A stretch of 64,000 nt of DNA from Paraplanobispora siamensis (GCF_016863175.1 NZ_BOOJ01000023.1:1-64000); one strand, 5' to 3'. Shown: positions 8,353-17,130, numbered from the stretch's first letter. Translations and numbers: made by a program. The notes: generated by a model not told the origin, from the sequence alone.

Positions 8353-8901
8353 GTGAGTGACGATCGACCGGCCAGGTTCGAGGCCGTCTACCGGGAGGCG
8401 TACGGCAGGATCACCGCCTACGCCGCCCGCCGCTGCGACTCGCCGCAGGACGCGGCCGACGTCGTCGCCGAGACGTTCGCCGTGGCCTGGCGCCGGGTGG
8501 ACGAGCTGCCGAAAGGGCAGGAGGCCGTGCTCTGGCTGTACGGCGTGGCGCGCAACGTGCTGGCCAACCACCGGCGCGGCGAGACTCTCCGCCGGGCGCG
8601 CAGCGCCGGGCTCGACGCGGAGATGGCCGACCTGTACGCGGCCCCGGCCGACAGAGGTGTCGAGATGAGCGTGATCGCCGAGGTGTTCCGGAACCTGTCC
8701 GAGGACGACCGGGAGCTGCTGTCGCTGGTCGCCTGGGAGGGACTGGAGCGCGAGGAGATCGCCACGATGATGGGCCTGTCGCGCAACGCCGTGCGGATCA
8801 GGCTCCACCGGGCCCGCAGGCGGTTCTCACGAGCGCTCGCCGCGGCCGGTGTCCCCTTCGGGATGGAGCGCCGGATGGTTCCGGCCGGGAGGTCGCTGTG
8901 A
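8353..8901 (+). CDS. ECF-type RNA polymerase sigma factor
   Basis: The 182-residue protein has sigma region 2 (FEAVYREAYGRITAYAARR, then AADVVAETFAVAWRR, residues about 8-55) and region 4 with a helix-turn-helix (EREEIATMMGLSRNAVRIRLHRAR, about 135-160), separated by a variable linker, as in extracytoplasmic-function sigma factors. The start is GTG at 8353 behind GGGGAG. Its stop overlaps the next gene (GTGA), implying translational coupling. No sigma-autoregulated promoter was recognised upstream. Confidence 0.9.
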   Translation: MSDDRPARFEAVYREAYGRITAYAARRCDSPQDAADVVAETFAVAWRRVDELPKGQEAVLWLYGVARNVLANHRRGETLRRARSAGLDAEMADLYAAPADRGVEMSVIAEVFRNLSEDDRELLSLVAWEGLEREEIATMMGLSRNAVRIRLHRARRRFSRALAAAGVPFGMERRMVPAGRSL

Positions 8902-9902
8902 GGAACGTCAAGGGCCCCGAGATCAAGAGCGTCGAGGACCTGATCGGCCCGCTGGCCCGGGTCCGGCCCGGACGGCCGGGAGGCGAGGTGTCCGGCACGG
9001 GGGCGCGGACGCTGCTGGCCTCGGTCACGGCCGAGGAGCCCACGGGACGGACCGCGGGGGACGTGCCGGTACCCGCCGCGGTCCGCCGGTACGGCCTGCG
9101 GCGTCTCACGCTGGGCGCGGCCGCGGTCGTGCTCGCCGCGGGCTTCGTCGTCGGGCCGAGCCTGCTGGAGGACGGCTCCGGCGGGGCGGCCTCCTACGCC
9201 AACTCCGCCGTCGCCATCGAGCGGGAGGGCGGCGACTACGTCGCGCGGATCAAGGACCCCTTCGCCGAGCGCGAGGAGTTCGGCGAGGCTTTCGCGGCGC
9301 TCGGCCTGAAGGTGGGGCTCAACCTGTCACCGGCCTCGCCGGGCGCGGTCGGGGAGATCTTCCGGGTGGGCACGAGCGGGGGCGGGGTCGGCCGGGGGTT
9401 CGTCGCCGGGACGGAGCCTTCGGGCTGCAGCCCGAGCGAGCCGGGCTGCGTGATGGTGCTCCGGGTCCCCGCCGACTTCACCGGGGAGGCCTGGATCGAG
9501 CTGGGGCGTCAGGCCAGGCCCGGGGAGGCCTACCGGAACCACGGCTCGGCCGTGGGCCGGTACGGGGAGCTGCGCGGGACCGACGTGGACGGCCGTCCGG
9601 TCGAGGAGGTCCTGGCCGAGGTGCGCAGGCGCGGCCTGCAGGTCGAGTTCCAGCGGATCATCGTGGGGGACGGCGGCAGCCTGAGCTTCGAGGCGGTGAC
9701 GGCCGGGGAGGTCGGACCCGCCTGGACGGTCTGGGACGCCGAGGCGGCCATGGCGGGGAAGGTCCGGCTGATGGTCACCCCCGAGAAACTGGACGACAAC
9801 CCGATGTACGAGCCCGGGCTCGGACCGGGAGGGCTGGACGACCTCGGCGAGTCCGATGAGCCGGGCAAGTCTGGCGAGCCGGGCAGGTCCGGCGGCGGCT
9901 GA
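8898..9902 (+). CDS. Membrane-anchored protein coupled to the ECF sigma factor (possible anti-sigma)
   Basis: The 334-residue protein has a ~65-residue cytoplasmic N-terminal part, one transmembrane helix (LTLGAAAVVLAAGFVVGPSLL, about 70-90) and a large external domain. Its C-terminal tail consists of short DEPGKSGEPGRSGGG-like repeats. The gene overlaps the sigma-factor stop, the usual arrangement for an ECF sigma and its regulator. No HxxxCxxC zinc anti-sigma motif is visible in the cytoplasmic segment, so anti-sigma function rests on context. The external domain has no recognised fold. Confidence 0.7.
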   Translation: MRNVKGPEIKSVEDLIGPLARVRPGRPGGEVSGTGARTLLASVTAEEPTGRTAGDVPVPAAVRRYGLRRLTLGAAAVVLAAGFVVGPSLLEDGSGGAASYANSAVAIEREGGDYVARIKDPFAEREEFGEAFAALGLKVGLNLSPASPGAVGEIFRVGTSGGGVGRGFVAGTEPSGCSPSEPGCVMVLRVPADFTGEAWIELGRQARPGEAYRNHGSAVGRYGELRGTDVDGRPVEEVLAEVRRRGLQVEFQRIIVGDGGSLSFEAVTAGEVGPAWTVWDAEAAMAGKVRLMVTPEKLDDNPMYEPGLGPGGLDDLGESDEPGKSGEPGRSGGG

Positions 9903-9926
9903 CCTCGCCGGAGCACCTTTCACACC

Positions 9927-9955
9927 GAGACCCCGGGCATCGTGCCCGGGGTCTC
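9927..9955 (+). terminator. Perfect 13-bp hairpin terminator
   Basis: Arms at 9927-9939 and 9943-9955 pair perfectly around a TCG loop, 24 bases after the stop of the sigma-partner gene. It should end the sigma operon. Confidence 0.8.
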
Positions 9956-9992
9956 GACGTGGGAGATCGGCAGGAATGATTTCCACGCATCC
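9956..9992. repeat. 37-bp repeated element, copy 1
   Basis: This segment matches 11173-11209 at 31 of 37 positions. It starts directly after the terminator hairpin and contains GGAA-n4-TTCC. It precedes the unknown gene at 10128; the second copy precedes the RpiR gene. All six differences are transitions toward A/T in copy 2. A shared operator is the simplest reading. Confidence 0.6.
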
Positions 9993-10127
9993 GGGTCTCG
10001 TCCGGGCCCGGCGCGCATCGCCGGGCTCGCGGGAGGGCCATATATTCTCCTTTTCCCGATATGTCGCTACACGAGGGCTCGCGGGCTTTGCGGCGAAATA
10101 TCATGCGACGTCGTTGAAGAGGGCACA

Positions 10128-11075
10128 GTGAGATTCCCATGGCAGAAGCCGCCGGCCGTCGACCCGTGCATGGGCGACGCCCGGGGAAGGGCGATACGGC
10201 AGGCCCTGGCCGGGCGTGACTGGCCGGCGGTCCGCGGCCTCCTCGACGGCGTCACCGATCCCGACGACCGGGCCTTCTACATGGACATCTGCTCCCATGT
10301 GGACGGCGTGCAGGACTGGATCGGAGAGTGGATCGCCGCGGAGCCGGACTCCACGCTGCCTCTGCTGATCAAGGGGGCCCACGGGGTCTCCTGGGCGTGG
10401 GAGGCGCGGGGCGGCGCATACGCCGCCCACACCTCGGAACAGCGGTTCCGGGAGTTCCACCGGCGGCTGGAGATGGCCGAGGACTGCCTGGACGAGGTGG
10501 TCGGGAGGGATCCGGACGACACCACGGCGTGGACGTTCCTGGTGATGTCGGCCCGGGGGCGGGGAGTCGGCGAAGAGGAGGCCGCGCGCCGCTTCGGCAA
10601 CGTCGTCAGCAGGCACCCGTCGCACGTGATGGCCCACGAGCAGATGCTGCAGTACCTGTGCGCGAAGTGGCACGGAAGCCAGGAGGAGATGTTCGACTTC
10701 GCCCGCAAGTCGGTCGTCGGCTCCTCTCCCGGGGGTCGGCTGGGGCACCTCGTCGCCATCGCGCACATCGAGCAGTGGCTGTCCCTGCCGTCGGGTGAGG
10801 ACTCCCTGCACATGAGGCACCCGGGGGTCCGCGCGGAACTGCGCACGGTGGCCGACCGGTCGGTCAACCACCCCGGTCACCGGCGGGGCCGCCGCTGGCC
10901 GGTGCCGTACAACGTGTTCGCGGTCGCCTTCTACCTGGCCGACGACTTCGACGCCTGCAGGGGGCAGCTCGAAATGATCGGCGACAACGTGACCGACTCG
11001 CCCTGGTACTTCCTCGGCGAGGATCCGGCCAGGGTCTTCACCCGCGTCCGCAAGGAGGTCGCCGGCCGCCGCTGA
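10128..11075 (+). CDS. Protein of unknown function, helical-repeat-like
   Basis: The 315-residue protein has no signal peptide or membrane segment. It is rich in helices with TPR-like character (RAIRQALAGRDWPAVRGLLDGV, and EDCLDEVVGRDPDDTTAWTFLVMSARGRG, resembling one TPR unit). I do not recognise a specific family. The frame is open from 9942, but that stretch crosses the terminator and the 37-bp element, so GTG at 10128 behind GAAGAGGG is preferred. It stands alone between the sigma operon and the aminosugar operon. Confidence 0.7.
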   Translation: MRFPWQKPPAVDPCMGDARGRAIRQALAGRDWPAVRGLLDGVTDPDDRAFYMDICSHVDGVQDWIGEWIAAEPDSTLPLLIKGAHGVSWAWEARGGAYAAHTSEQRFREFHRRLEMAEDCLDEVVGRDPDDTTAWTFLVMSARGRGVGEEEAARRFGNVVSRHPSHVMAHEQMLQYLCAKWHGSQEEMFDFARKSVVGSSPGGRLGHLVAIAHIEQWLSLPSGEDSLHMRHPGVRAELRTVADRSVNHPGHRRGRRWPVPYNVFAVAFYLADDFDACRGQLEMIGDNVTDSPWYFLGEDPARVFTRVRKEVAGRR

Positions 11076-11172
11076 TCGGCGCCGCTCCGCGGACCCGCTG
11101 CGGTTCCACCGTCCCGCCGGACGTCGCCGGCCCGGCGTCTCACGAGATTGCCAGGACTGCGTGCAACCCCTT

Positions 11173-11209
11173 GACGTGGGAGATTGACAAGAATAATTTT
11201 CATGCATCC
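11173..11209. repeat. 37-bp repeated element, copy 2, upstream of RpiR gene
   Basis: It matches copy 1 (9956-9992) at 31 of 37 bases and lies 25-61 bases upstream of the RpiR start. The core AGAATAATTTTCAT is AT-rich and roughly palindromic, as expected for an RpiR/MurR operator. The element is also readable as codons in frame with rpiR, but the downstream start with its own ribosome-binding site is more likely. Confidence 0.6.
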
Positions 11210-11233
11210 CGTCCTTGGGTGAAAGGAATACCT

Positions 11234-12103
11234 GTGGCCGCAGGCGCGCTCGGACGCATCCGGACCGAGACGCCCGCCCTGCCCGAGGCGCTGCGCCGGG
11301 TGGGGGAGACGATCCTGGCCGATCCCGCGGGGGCGGCCCGGTCCACGATCATCGCGCTCGCCGAGGTCAGCGGGAGCTCGCCGGCCACCGTCACACGGTT
11401 CTGCCGGGTCTTCGGCTTCGGCGGATACGCCGAGCTGCGGGTCGCGCTGGCCACCGAGACCGGCCGGGCCGCGCAGGCCCACTGGGACGCCGGGGTGGGC
11501 CACGAGATCGGCCCCACCGACCCGCTCGACGTGGCGATCGGCGTGATGGCCGCGGCCGACTCCCGGCTCATCCAGGACACCGCCGCCCAGCTCGACCCCG
11601 CCACCGTCGCCGCGATCGCCGACGCGGTCGTCGCGGCCCGGCGGGTCCTGATCTTCGGGGTCTCCACCAGCGGCGCGGTGGCCGGGATGCTGGGCGGGCG
11701 GCTGCGCCGGATCCGGGTGCCCTGCTGGAGCCACGCCGACGCGCACGAGGCGCTGGCCGACGCGGCGCTGCTGGCCGAGGGCGACGTCGCGATCGGGATC
11801 TCCCACCAGGGACGCACCCGCGAGGTTCTGGAGTCCCTGGCCGAGGCCGGCGACCGGGGCGCGCTGACCGTCGCGGTCACCTCCTTCGCCCGTTCCCCGC
11901 TGGCCGAGCTGGCCGACCTGGTGCTGACCACCGCCAGCCGGGAGACCACCTTCAGGCTGGGCGGGCTCGCCGCCGTGCACTCGCAGCTGTTCGTGCTCGA
12001 CGCCGTCTACGTGGCGATCGCCCAGCGCACCTACGAGCGGACCAACGAGTCGTTCGAACGGACGATCCGGGCGCTGGAGAGCCACCGGGTGGAGAGGAGC
12101 TGA
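11234..12103 (+). CDS. RpiR/MurR-family regulator (HTH plus SIS domain)
   Basis: The 289-residue protein has an N-terminal HTH_6 domain (STIIALAEVSGSSPATVTRFCRVFGFGGYAELR) and a SIS sugar-phosphate-binding domain from about residue 120 (VLIFGVSTSGAVAG, then AIGISHQGRTREVLESL). The family senses phosphosugars such as GlcNAc-6-P or MurNAc-6-P. It is followed after four bases by a SIS-domain gene and then NgcEFG, so it is the likely local regulator of that operon. GTG at 11234 sits five bases after AAAGGAA; an upstream in-frame ATG at 11171 would read through the 37-bp element. Confidence 0.87.
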   Translation: MAAGALGRIRTETPALPEALRRVGETILADPAGAARSTIIALAEVSGSSPATVTRFCRVFGFGGYAELRVALATETGRAAQAHWDAGVGHEIGPTDPLDVAIGVMAAADSRLIQDTAAQLDPATVAAIADAVVAARRVLIFGVSTSGAVAGMLGGRLRRIRVPCWSHADAHEALADAALLAEGDVAIGISHQGRTREVLESLAEAGDRGALTVAVTSFARSPLAELADLVLTTASRETTFRLGGLAAVHSQLFVLDAVYVAIAQRTYERTNESFERTIRALESHRVERS

Positions 12104-12107
12104 CCGC

Positions 12108-12866
12108 ATGGACATCGGTGCCTCCGACTACGTCCGCGAGGTGCGGTCCCTGATGGACGAGACCGTGCGGACGCAGGGCGGGGCGGTGGGCAGGGCCGCC
12201 GCCCTGATGGCCGCCTCACTGCGCGGCGGCGGCGTGATCCAGGCGTTCGGCTCCGGCCACTCCGAGGCCGTGGCCATGGAGATCGCCGGGCGCGCGGGCG
12301 GCCTGGTGCCCAGCAACCGGCTCGCCCTGCGCGACATCGTCCTGTACGGCGGCGCCCCGGTGAGCGTGCTGACCGACACGCCCTCACGGCTGGAGCGCGA
12401 CCCCTCCGTGGCCCGCAGGATCTACGACCTGGCCCCCGTCGAGCCGCAGGACGTGTTCGTGCTGGTATCCAGCTCCGGCGTGAACGGTTCGGTCGTGGAG
12501 CTGGCCTCCCTCGTCAAGGAGCGCGGCCACGACCTGATCGCCCTGACCTCGGTGCGCCACAGCACCGCGATGACCTCCCGCCACCCCTCGGGCCGCAAGC
12601 TCCTCGACCTCGCCGACGTGGTCCTCGACAACGGCGCCCCGTACGGCGACGCCGTCCTGCCGCTGCCGGGCGGCGGCTCGTTCGGCGCGGTCTCCACGAT
12701 CACCTCGGCGCTGCTGGCCCAGATGGTCGTGGCCGAGGTGGTGCGCGAGCTGGCCGGGGACGGGCAGAGCCCGCCGGTCTACCGCTCGGCGAACGTGGTC
12801 GGCGGCGACGAGCACAACCAGGCTCTGGAAAGCCGTTACGCCGGAAGGATCCGGCGAGGTGCCTAA
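12108..12866 (+). CDS. SIS-domain phosphosugar-binding protein (UPF0309-like)
   Basis: The 252-residue single-domain SIS protein shows VIQAFGSGHSEAVAMEIAGRAGG near residue 45 and VFVLVSSSGVNGSVVELA near 120, which form the phosphosugar pocket. Family members act as sugar-phosphate isomerases, etherases or deaminase-like enzymes; which one cannot be told here. Its position between the RpiR regulator and the chitobiose importer suggests it processes an imported phosphorylated aminosugar. The upstream gene ends four bases before, so translation is probably coupled. Confidence 0.82.
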   Translation: MDIGASDYVREVRSLMDETVRTQGGAVGRAAALMAASLRGGGVIQAFGSGHSEAVAMEIAGRAGGLVPSNRLALRDIVLYGGAPVSVLTDTPSRLERDPSVARRIYDLAPVEPQDVFVLVSSSGVNGSVVELASLVKERGHDLIALTSVRHSTAMTSRHPSGRKLLDLADVVLDNGAPYGDAVLPLPGGGSFGAVSTITSALLAQMVVAEVVRELAGDGQSPPVYRSANVVGGDEHNQALESRYAGRIRRGA

Positions 12867-12882
12867 CCATCCAGGAGGAAGC

Positions 12883-14289
12883 ATGACCCCGCTATCCAGG
12901 CGCGAACTCCTGCGCAGCGCGGTCCTCGCCGGGCTCGCCCTGCCCGTCGCGTCCGCGTGCGCCACCCCCGCCGGCGACGGCGGCACCTCCTCGGCGCCGG
13001 CCGCCGGGGCGACCAGCGCCGCCAACCCGCTCGGCCTGGCCGAGGACAGGCCGCTGGAGATCTGGATCTTCGACGGCGGCTTCGGCGACGCCTACGCCAA
13101 GGACATCCACGAGCCGCTGCTCAAGGCGAAGTACCCGAAGCTGGAGATCAAGCACAACGCCACCCAGGAGATCGCCAAGACCCTCCAGCCGCGCTTCGCC
13201 GGGGGCAACCCGCCGGAGTTCATCAACAACTCCGGCGCCAACGCGATGGACTTCGGCGCCCTGGTCCAGGACGGCCAGCTGGCCGACCTCACCCCCCTGT
13301 ACGACGCGCCGAGCTGGGACGACCCCACCGTGAAGGTGCGCGACACGATCGACCCCGCCGCCATCGAGCTGGGCAGCTACGACGGCACGCCGTACGTCAT
13401 GAACTACGTCAACACGGTCTGGGGCATCTGGTACTCGCAGAAGCTCTTCGACGACAACGGCTGGCGGCCGCCCAAGACGTGGGAGGAGTTCACCGCGCTC
13501 TGCGAGGAGATCAAGAAGGCGGGCGAGATGGCGCCCTTCACCTACGCGGGCAGGCATCCGTACTACATCTACGAGGCCATCCTCACGCTCGCCGCCAAGA
13601 TCGGCGGCAAGGACGTGCTGAAGAACATCGACAACCTGGAGGACGGCGCCTGGACGGCCGAGCCGGTCAAGCAGGCGGCGGGGGCCTTCGCCGAGATCGG
13701 GGCCAAGTACCTCATGCAGGGCACCGCGGGCCTGGACCACGTCCAGACCCAGACCGCGCAGAACAAGGGGCAGGTCGCCATGCTGCCCTGCGGGTCCTGG
13801 CTGGAGAACGAGCAGAAGGACACCACCCCCGCGGACTTCGGCTACGCCATGTTCGCGCTGCCCGGCTTCACCTCCTCCGACGCCATGCCGTACGGCACGC
13901 TGCACGTCCAGCCGGGCGAGGAGTACGTCGTGTCGGCCAGGTCGGCCAACCCCCGGGCGGGCATGGAGTACATGCGGGCGATGCTCTCCAAGGACGGCGC
14001 CGGCGACTTCATGGAGCTGGTCTCCACGCTCACGGTCGTCAAGGGCGCGGGCGAGGGCCGCGAGCTCAAGCCGGGGCTGAGGAGCGCCGCGAAGGCCCTG
14101 CTCGTGGCGGGCGACAACGCGGTCTGGTTCCTGTTCCGCAAGTGGTACGCCGAACTGCACGACGAGGTGGCCGCCGCGTCCGGTCAGCTGATGAACGGCA
14201 AGCTGACGGTCGACGAGTGGGCGGAGCGCGCCCAGAAGAAGGCCGAAGCGATCAAGAACGACTCGTCGGTCAAGAAGTTCAAGCGGTGA
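12883..14289 (+). CDS. ngcE: GlcNAc/chitobiose ABC transporter substrate-binding lipoprotein NgcE
   Basis: The 468-residue protein begins with a Tat-like signal (SRRELLRSAVLAG) ending in a lipobox (VASAC), so it should be lipid-anchored outside the membrane. The mature part is a cluster-B sugar-binding protein and reads like the NgcE family (WIFDGGFGDAY near residue 60, NAMDFGALVQDGQL near 120). NgcE binds N-acetylglucosamine and diacetylchitobiose. Start is ATG at 12883 after AGGAGGA; the frame extends slightly upstream to 12859 without a site. It heads the transporter part of the RpiR-SIS operon. Confidence 0.88.
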   Translation: MTPLSRRELLRSAVLAGLALPVASACATPAGDGGTSSAPAAGATSAANPLGLAEDRPLEIWIFDGGFGDAYAKDIHEPLLKAKYPKLEIKHNATQEIAKTLQPRFAGGNPPEFINNSGANAMDFGALVQDGQLADLTPLYDAPSWDDPTVKVRDTIDPAAIELGSYDGTPYVMNYVNTVWGIWYSQKLFDDNGWRPPKTWEEFTALCEEIKKAGEMAPFTYAGRHPYYIYEAILTLAAKIGGKDVLKNIDNLEDGAWTAEPVKQAAGAFAEIGAKYLMQGTAGLDHVQTQTAQNKGQVAMLPCGSWLENEQKDTTPADFGYAMFALPGFTSSDAMPYGTLHVQPGEEYVVSARSANPRAGMEYMRAMLSKDGAGDFMELVSTLTVVKGAGEGRELKPGLRSAAKALLVAGDNAVWFLFRKWYAELHDEVAAASGQLMNGKLTVDEWAERAQKKAEAIKNDSSVKKFKR

Positions 14290-14381
14290 GCGAGCTGGAG
14301 CGGGCGGGCTCGCCCGGCCGCACGGCGGGTGTGCCGCGCGCAGTGACGGGCGGGTCCGGCGGCGCGGTGGGCGGGCCATGA
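14286..14381 (+). CDS. Possible 31-codon bridging ORF between ngcE and ngcF
   Basis: A GTG at 14286 overlaps the ngcE stop (GTGA), and the frame runs open to a TGA at 14379-14381 that overlaps the ngcF ATG (ATGA). It therefore spans the 88-base gap exactly. The product would be glycine- and arginine-rich with no recognisable domain. It may serve only to couple translation, or be chance in GC-rich DNA where stop codons are rare. Confidence 0.25.
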   Translation: MSELERAGSPGRTAGVPRAVTGGSGGAVGGP

Positions 14382-15280
14382 GGCACGGGAGGACACGGTT
14401 CGCCGTCGGGTTCCTCGTGCTCCCGGTGACCCTCTACGTGGTCTACGTGATCGCCCCCTACGCGCAGGCGTTCTCCATCGCGCTGACCAACTGGCGCGGG
14501 GTGAACGCCAGCCCGCAGTTCGTGGGCCTGGAGAACTTCCGCAGGCTGCTGGAGGACACCGTCTTCTGGAAGGCGGTCGGCCACAACCTCCTGCTGCTGG
14601 TCCTGCTGCCGGTGCTCACCATCGTGATCGCGCTGTTCTTCGCCTTCCTGCTCAACGCGGGCGGGCGGGGCGGGACCGGGGGAGTTTGGGGGTCGAGGTT
14701 CTACCGGGTGGTGTTCTTCTTCCCCCAGGTCCTCGCGATCGCCGTGATCGCGGTCCTGTTCCAGCAGGTCTTCCGCCCCGACCGCAGCGGCATGCTCAAC
14801 GCCCCGCTGATCGCGATGGGCTTCGAGCCGATCGGGTTCCTGTCCGACACCGACATCGCGCTCTGGTCGATCCTCGGTGTGCTCGTCTGGCAGGCCGTCG
14901 GCTTCTACGTGGTGCTGTTCTCGGCGGGCATCGCCTCCATCCCGCGCGAATTGTTCGAGGCGGCGGCGATCGACGGGGCGGGCGGCCCGCCGATGTTCTT
15001 CCGGATCACGCTCCCGCTGCTGTGGGACACCATCCAGGTCGGATGGGTCTATCTCGGCATCATCGCGCTGGACGTCTTCGCGATCGTGTGGGTGATGACG
15101 CCCGAGCAGGGCGGCCCCGACTACTCGACGACGGTGATGGCGGCGGAGATCTACCGCAACGCGTTCGAGTACTCCAGGTTCGGCTACGCCTCCGCGATGG
15201 GCGTGGTGCTGTTCTTCTTCACCATCGGGTTCGCGGCGCTGGCCCTGCGGCTGTCGCGGCGTGAGCGGATCGAGTTCTGA
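14378..15280 (+). CDS. ngcF: GlcNAc/chitobiose ABC transporter permease NgcF
   Basis: The 300-residue MalF-type permease has about six membrane helices. The first is LVLPVTLYVVYVIAPYAQAFSIALTNW, and the cytoplasmic EAA loop is EAAAIDGAGGPPMFFRITLP near residue 195. It forms the membrane channel with NgcG. The stop overlaps the NgcG start (TGATG). No ATPase gene is in the operon; in actinomycetes such importers commonly use a shared MsiK-type ATPase. Confidence 0.88.
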   Translation: MRHGRTRFAVGFLVLPVTLYVVYVIAPYAQAFSIALTNWRGVNASPQFVGLENFRRLLEDTVFWKAVGHNLLLLVLLPVLTIVIALFFAFLLNAGGRGGTGGVWGSRFYRVVFFFPQVLAIAVIAVLFQQVFRPDRSGMLNAPLIAMGFEPIGFLSDTDIALWSILGVLVWQAVGFYVVLFSAGIASIPRELFEAAAIDGAGGPPMFFRITLPLLWDTIQVGWVYLGIIALDVFAIVWVMTPEQGGPDYSTTVMAAEIYRNAFEYSRFGYASAMGVVLFFFTIGFAALALRLSRRERIEF

Positions 15281-16191
15281 TGACGGAGGCGGCGATCCCC
15301 CACGGCCGGTCCTACGCCCGGCAGGAGCGCCGGAGGCGGCTGGGGCCGCTGTCGGTCCTGACGCACGCGGCGCTGATGGTCTGGACGGTCCTGGTGGTCG
15401 TCCCGATCGTGTGGACGTTCCTGGCGTCGGTGAAGACCGAGGACGAGATCTTCGGCGACGCCTGGTCGCTGCCGGCCACCGTGCGCCTGGACAACTGGGC
15501 CCGCGCCTGGGAGCAGGCGAACGTCGGGCAGTACATGATTAACAGCGTCCTCGTGGTGGCGTGCGGCACGTTCGGCACCATGCTGCTCGGCTCGATGGCG
15601 GCCTACGTGCTCGCCCGCTATCCCTTCCGCGGCAGCCGGGCGATCTATCTGCTGTTCGTCTCCGGGCTGGCCTTCCCCGTCTATCTGGCGCTGACCCCGC
15701 TGTTCTTCGTCGTGCAGAACATGGGCAGGGTCCCCTTCATCGGCCCGTTCATCGGCCTGAACACCCACGGCGGGCTGATCCTGGTCTACATCGCCTACTC
15801 GCTGCCGTTCACGGTGTTCTTCCTGGCGGCGTTCTTCCGGACGCTGCCCGGCGCGGTGGCCGAGGCGGCCTTCGTGGACGGGGCCTCGCACACCCGGGTG
15901 TTCTTCCAGGTCATGCTCCCGATGGCCAGGCCGGGCATCGTCAGCGTGACCGTGTTCAACATCCTGGGGCAGTGGAACCAGTATCAGCTGCCCCTGGTCC
16001 TGCTCACCTCGGCCAAGGAGAAGTGGGTGCTCACCCAGGGGATCGCCGAGATCTCCGCGGACGCCGGGTACGACGCCGACTGGGCGGCGCTGTTCGCGGC
16101 CCTGAGCATGGCCATCCTCCCGGTGCTGATCGTCTACGTGATCTTCCAGAGCCAGATCCAGAAGGGACTGACGGCCGGGGCGCTCAAATAG
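15280..16191 (+). CDS. ngcG: GlcNAc/chitobiose ABC transporter permease NgcG
   Basis: The 303-residue MalG-type permease partners NgcF. It has about six membrane helices and an EAA loop (EAAFVDGASHTRVFFQVMLP, near residue 200). The start shares a base with the NgcF stop. It is the last gene of the RpiR-SIS-NgcEFG operon, followed by a short hairpin and the convergent repair gene. Confidence 0.88.
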   Translation: MTEAAIPHGRSYARQERRRRLGPLSVLTHAALMVWTVLVVVPIVWTFLASVKTEDEIFGDAWSLPATVRLDNWARAWEQANVGQYMINSVLVVACGTFGTMLLGSMAAYVLARYPFRGSRAIYLLFVSGLAFPVYLALTPLFFVVQNMGRVPFIGPFIGLNTHGGLILVYIAYSLPFTVFFLAAFFRTLPGAVAEAAFVDGASHTRVFFQVMLPMARPGIVSVTVFNILGQWNQYQLPLVLLTSAKEKWVLTQGIAEISADAGYDADWAALFAALSMAILPVLIVYVIFQSQIQKGLTAGALK

Positions 16192-16206
16192 GCCGGCCCC
16201 TGAATA

Positions 16207-16228
16207 GGCCCGGCCGCCCGTCCGGGCC
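16207..16228. terminator. Short GC hairpin between convergent genes
   Basis: GGCCCGG (16207-16213) pairs with CCGGGCC (16222-16228). It lies between the ngcG stop and the 3' end of the convergent AlkD-like gene, where it could serve both. Confidence 0.45.
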
Positions 16229-16240
16229 GGGGCCGCGGGC

Positions 16241-16921
16241 TCACCGGACCGGGAGGTTCTTCAGCGCCTCGCGCCGGCTCAGGCCGCTGATGCCCTTGTG
16301 GGTGACGTAGCGGACGACCTCCTGGGGGTTGGTCTTGGCATACTCCCGCAGGGCCCAGCCGATCGCCTTGCGGGCGAAGAAGGCGGTGTCGGACAGGCTG
16401 GGCTCGATGCAGGCGTACAGCAGGCCGGTGTCGGTGTCGGCCTTGAACTTGTTCTGGCAGATGATCGAGGTACGGCGCTTCCACAGGTCGTCACTGTGCG
16501 CCCACTCCAGCATGAGCGGGCGCATGGTGTCGGGGAACCTGCGCAGCAGGGCGCCGACCCGCTGGATGGCGACCTCGTCGACGAAGTCCCACCACGCCCC
16601 GGAGACGATCATCTCCTCGTAGATCGGGAGCGTGTAGAGCGTCTGGCCCCAGTGCAGCGGGAAGGCGGTGAGGGTGATCGCCGCGTAGCGCTCCTCGCGG
16701 TACTCCGCCTCCCGCCACAGGGCGAGCACGGCCCTGCGCCACTCGGGAGCGCTCTCCAGCGGGTGCTCGGCGAAGACCTTTCTCAGCAGCGTGCGGCGGG
16801 TGGTGGCGTGCACCCCCAGGAAGGGCATGGACGACTTCATGTAGGCCTGCATGGCAGGGGCCTTGGCGGGATCGGCTGCCTCGGCGAGCGCCAGCCTCAC
16901 AGCCTTCAGGAGTGCCTCCAT
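16241..16921 (-). CDS. DNA alkylation repair protein, AlkD-like HEAT-repeat glycosylase
   Basis: The 226-residue all-helical protein fits the AlkD family, which removes N3/N7-alkylated purines. Family features include KSSMPFLGVHATTRR near residue 29, WREAEYREERYAAI near 70, WDFVDEVAIQRVGALLRRFP near 112, WKRRTSIICQNKF near 145 and FFARKAIGWALREYAKTNPQEV near 180. The aspartate in WDFVDE and the arginine in KRRTS correspond to conserved DNA-contacting residues. Start is ATG at 16921. It seems to be a single-gene unit. Confidence 0.88.
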   Translation of the reverse strand: MEALLKAVRLALAEAADPAKAPAMQAYMKSSMPFLGVHATTRRTLLRKVFAEHPLESAPEWRRAVLALWREAEYREERYAAITLTAFPLHWGQTLYTLPIYEEMIVSGAWWDFVDEVAIQRVGALLRRFPDTMRPLMLEWAHSDDLWKRRTSIICQNKFKADTDTGLLYACIEPSLSDTAFFARKAIGWALREYAKTNPQEVVRYVTHKGISGLSRREALKNLPVR

Positions 16922-17130
16922 GCCCGCTCATCACTCCTCGTTCGCTCTTCACGGACAGCTCATCCCTCGCCGGCCGTAGAGCGTATCGCGCCGGCCCAGC
17001 CCGTGGGGGGAGCCATGCCCCTTCAGGATTGCTCGCGACTTCGGGGTCGCCCGTGGACCGCCCGTGGATCTTTCGCGGACCGTTCCGGACCGTTCGCGGT
17101 GGAGCCGTACCGCGGGAGGAGCCCGCGGGG

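Noticed and set aside
9942-10127. N-terminal extension of the unknown protein at 10128
   Set aside because: It would translate through the terminator hairpin and the 37-bp element; GTG at 10128 has its own ribosome-binding site.
12883-16191. DasR sites controlling the Ngc operon
   Set aside because: No ACTGGTCTAGACCAGT-like palindrome was seen upstream; the RpiR-associated element is the only candidate there.
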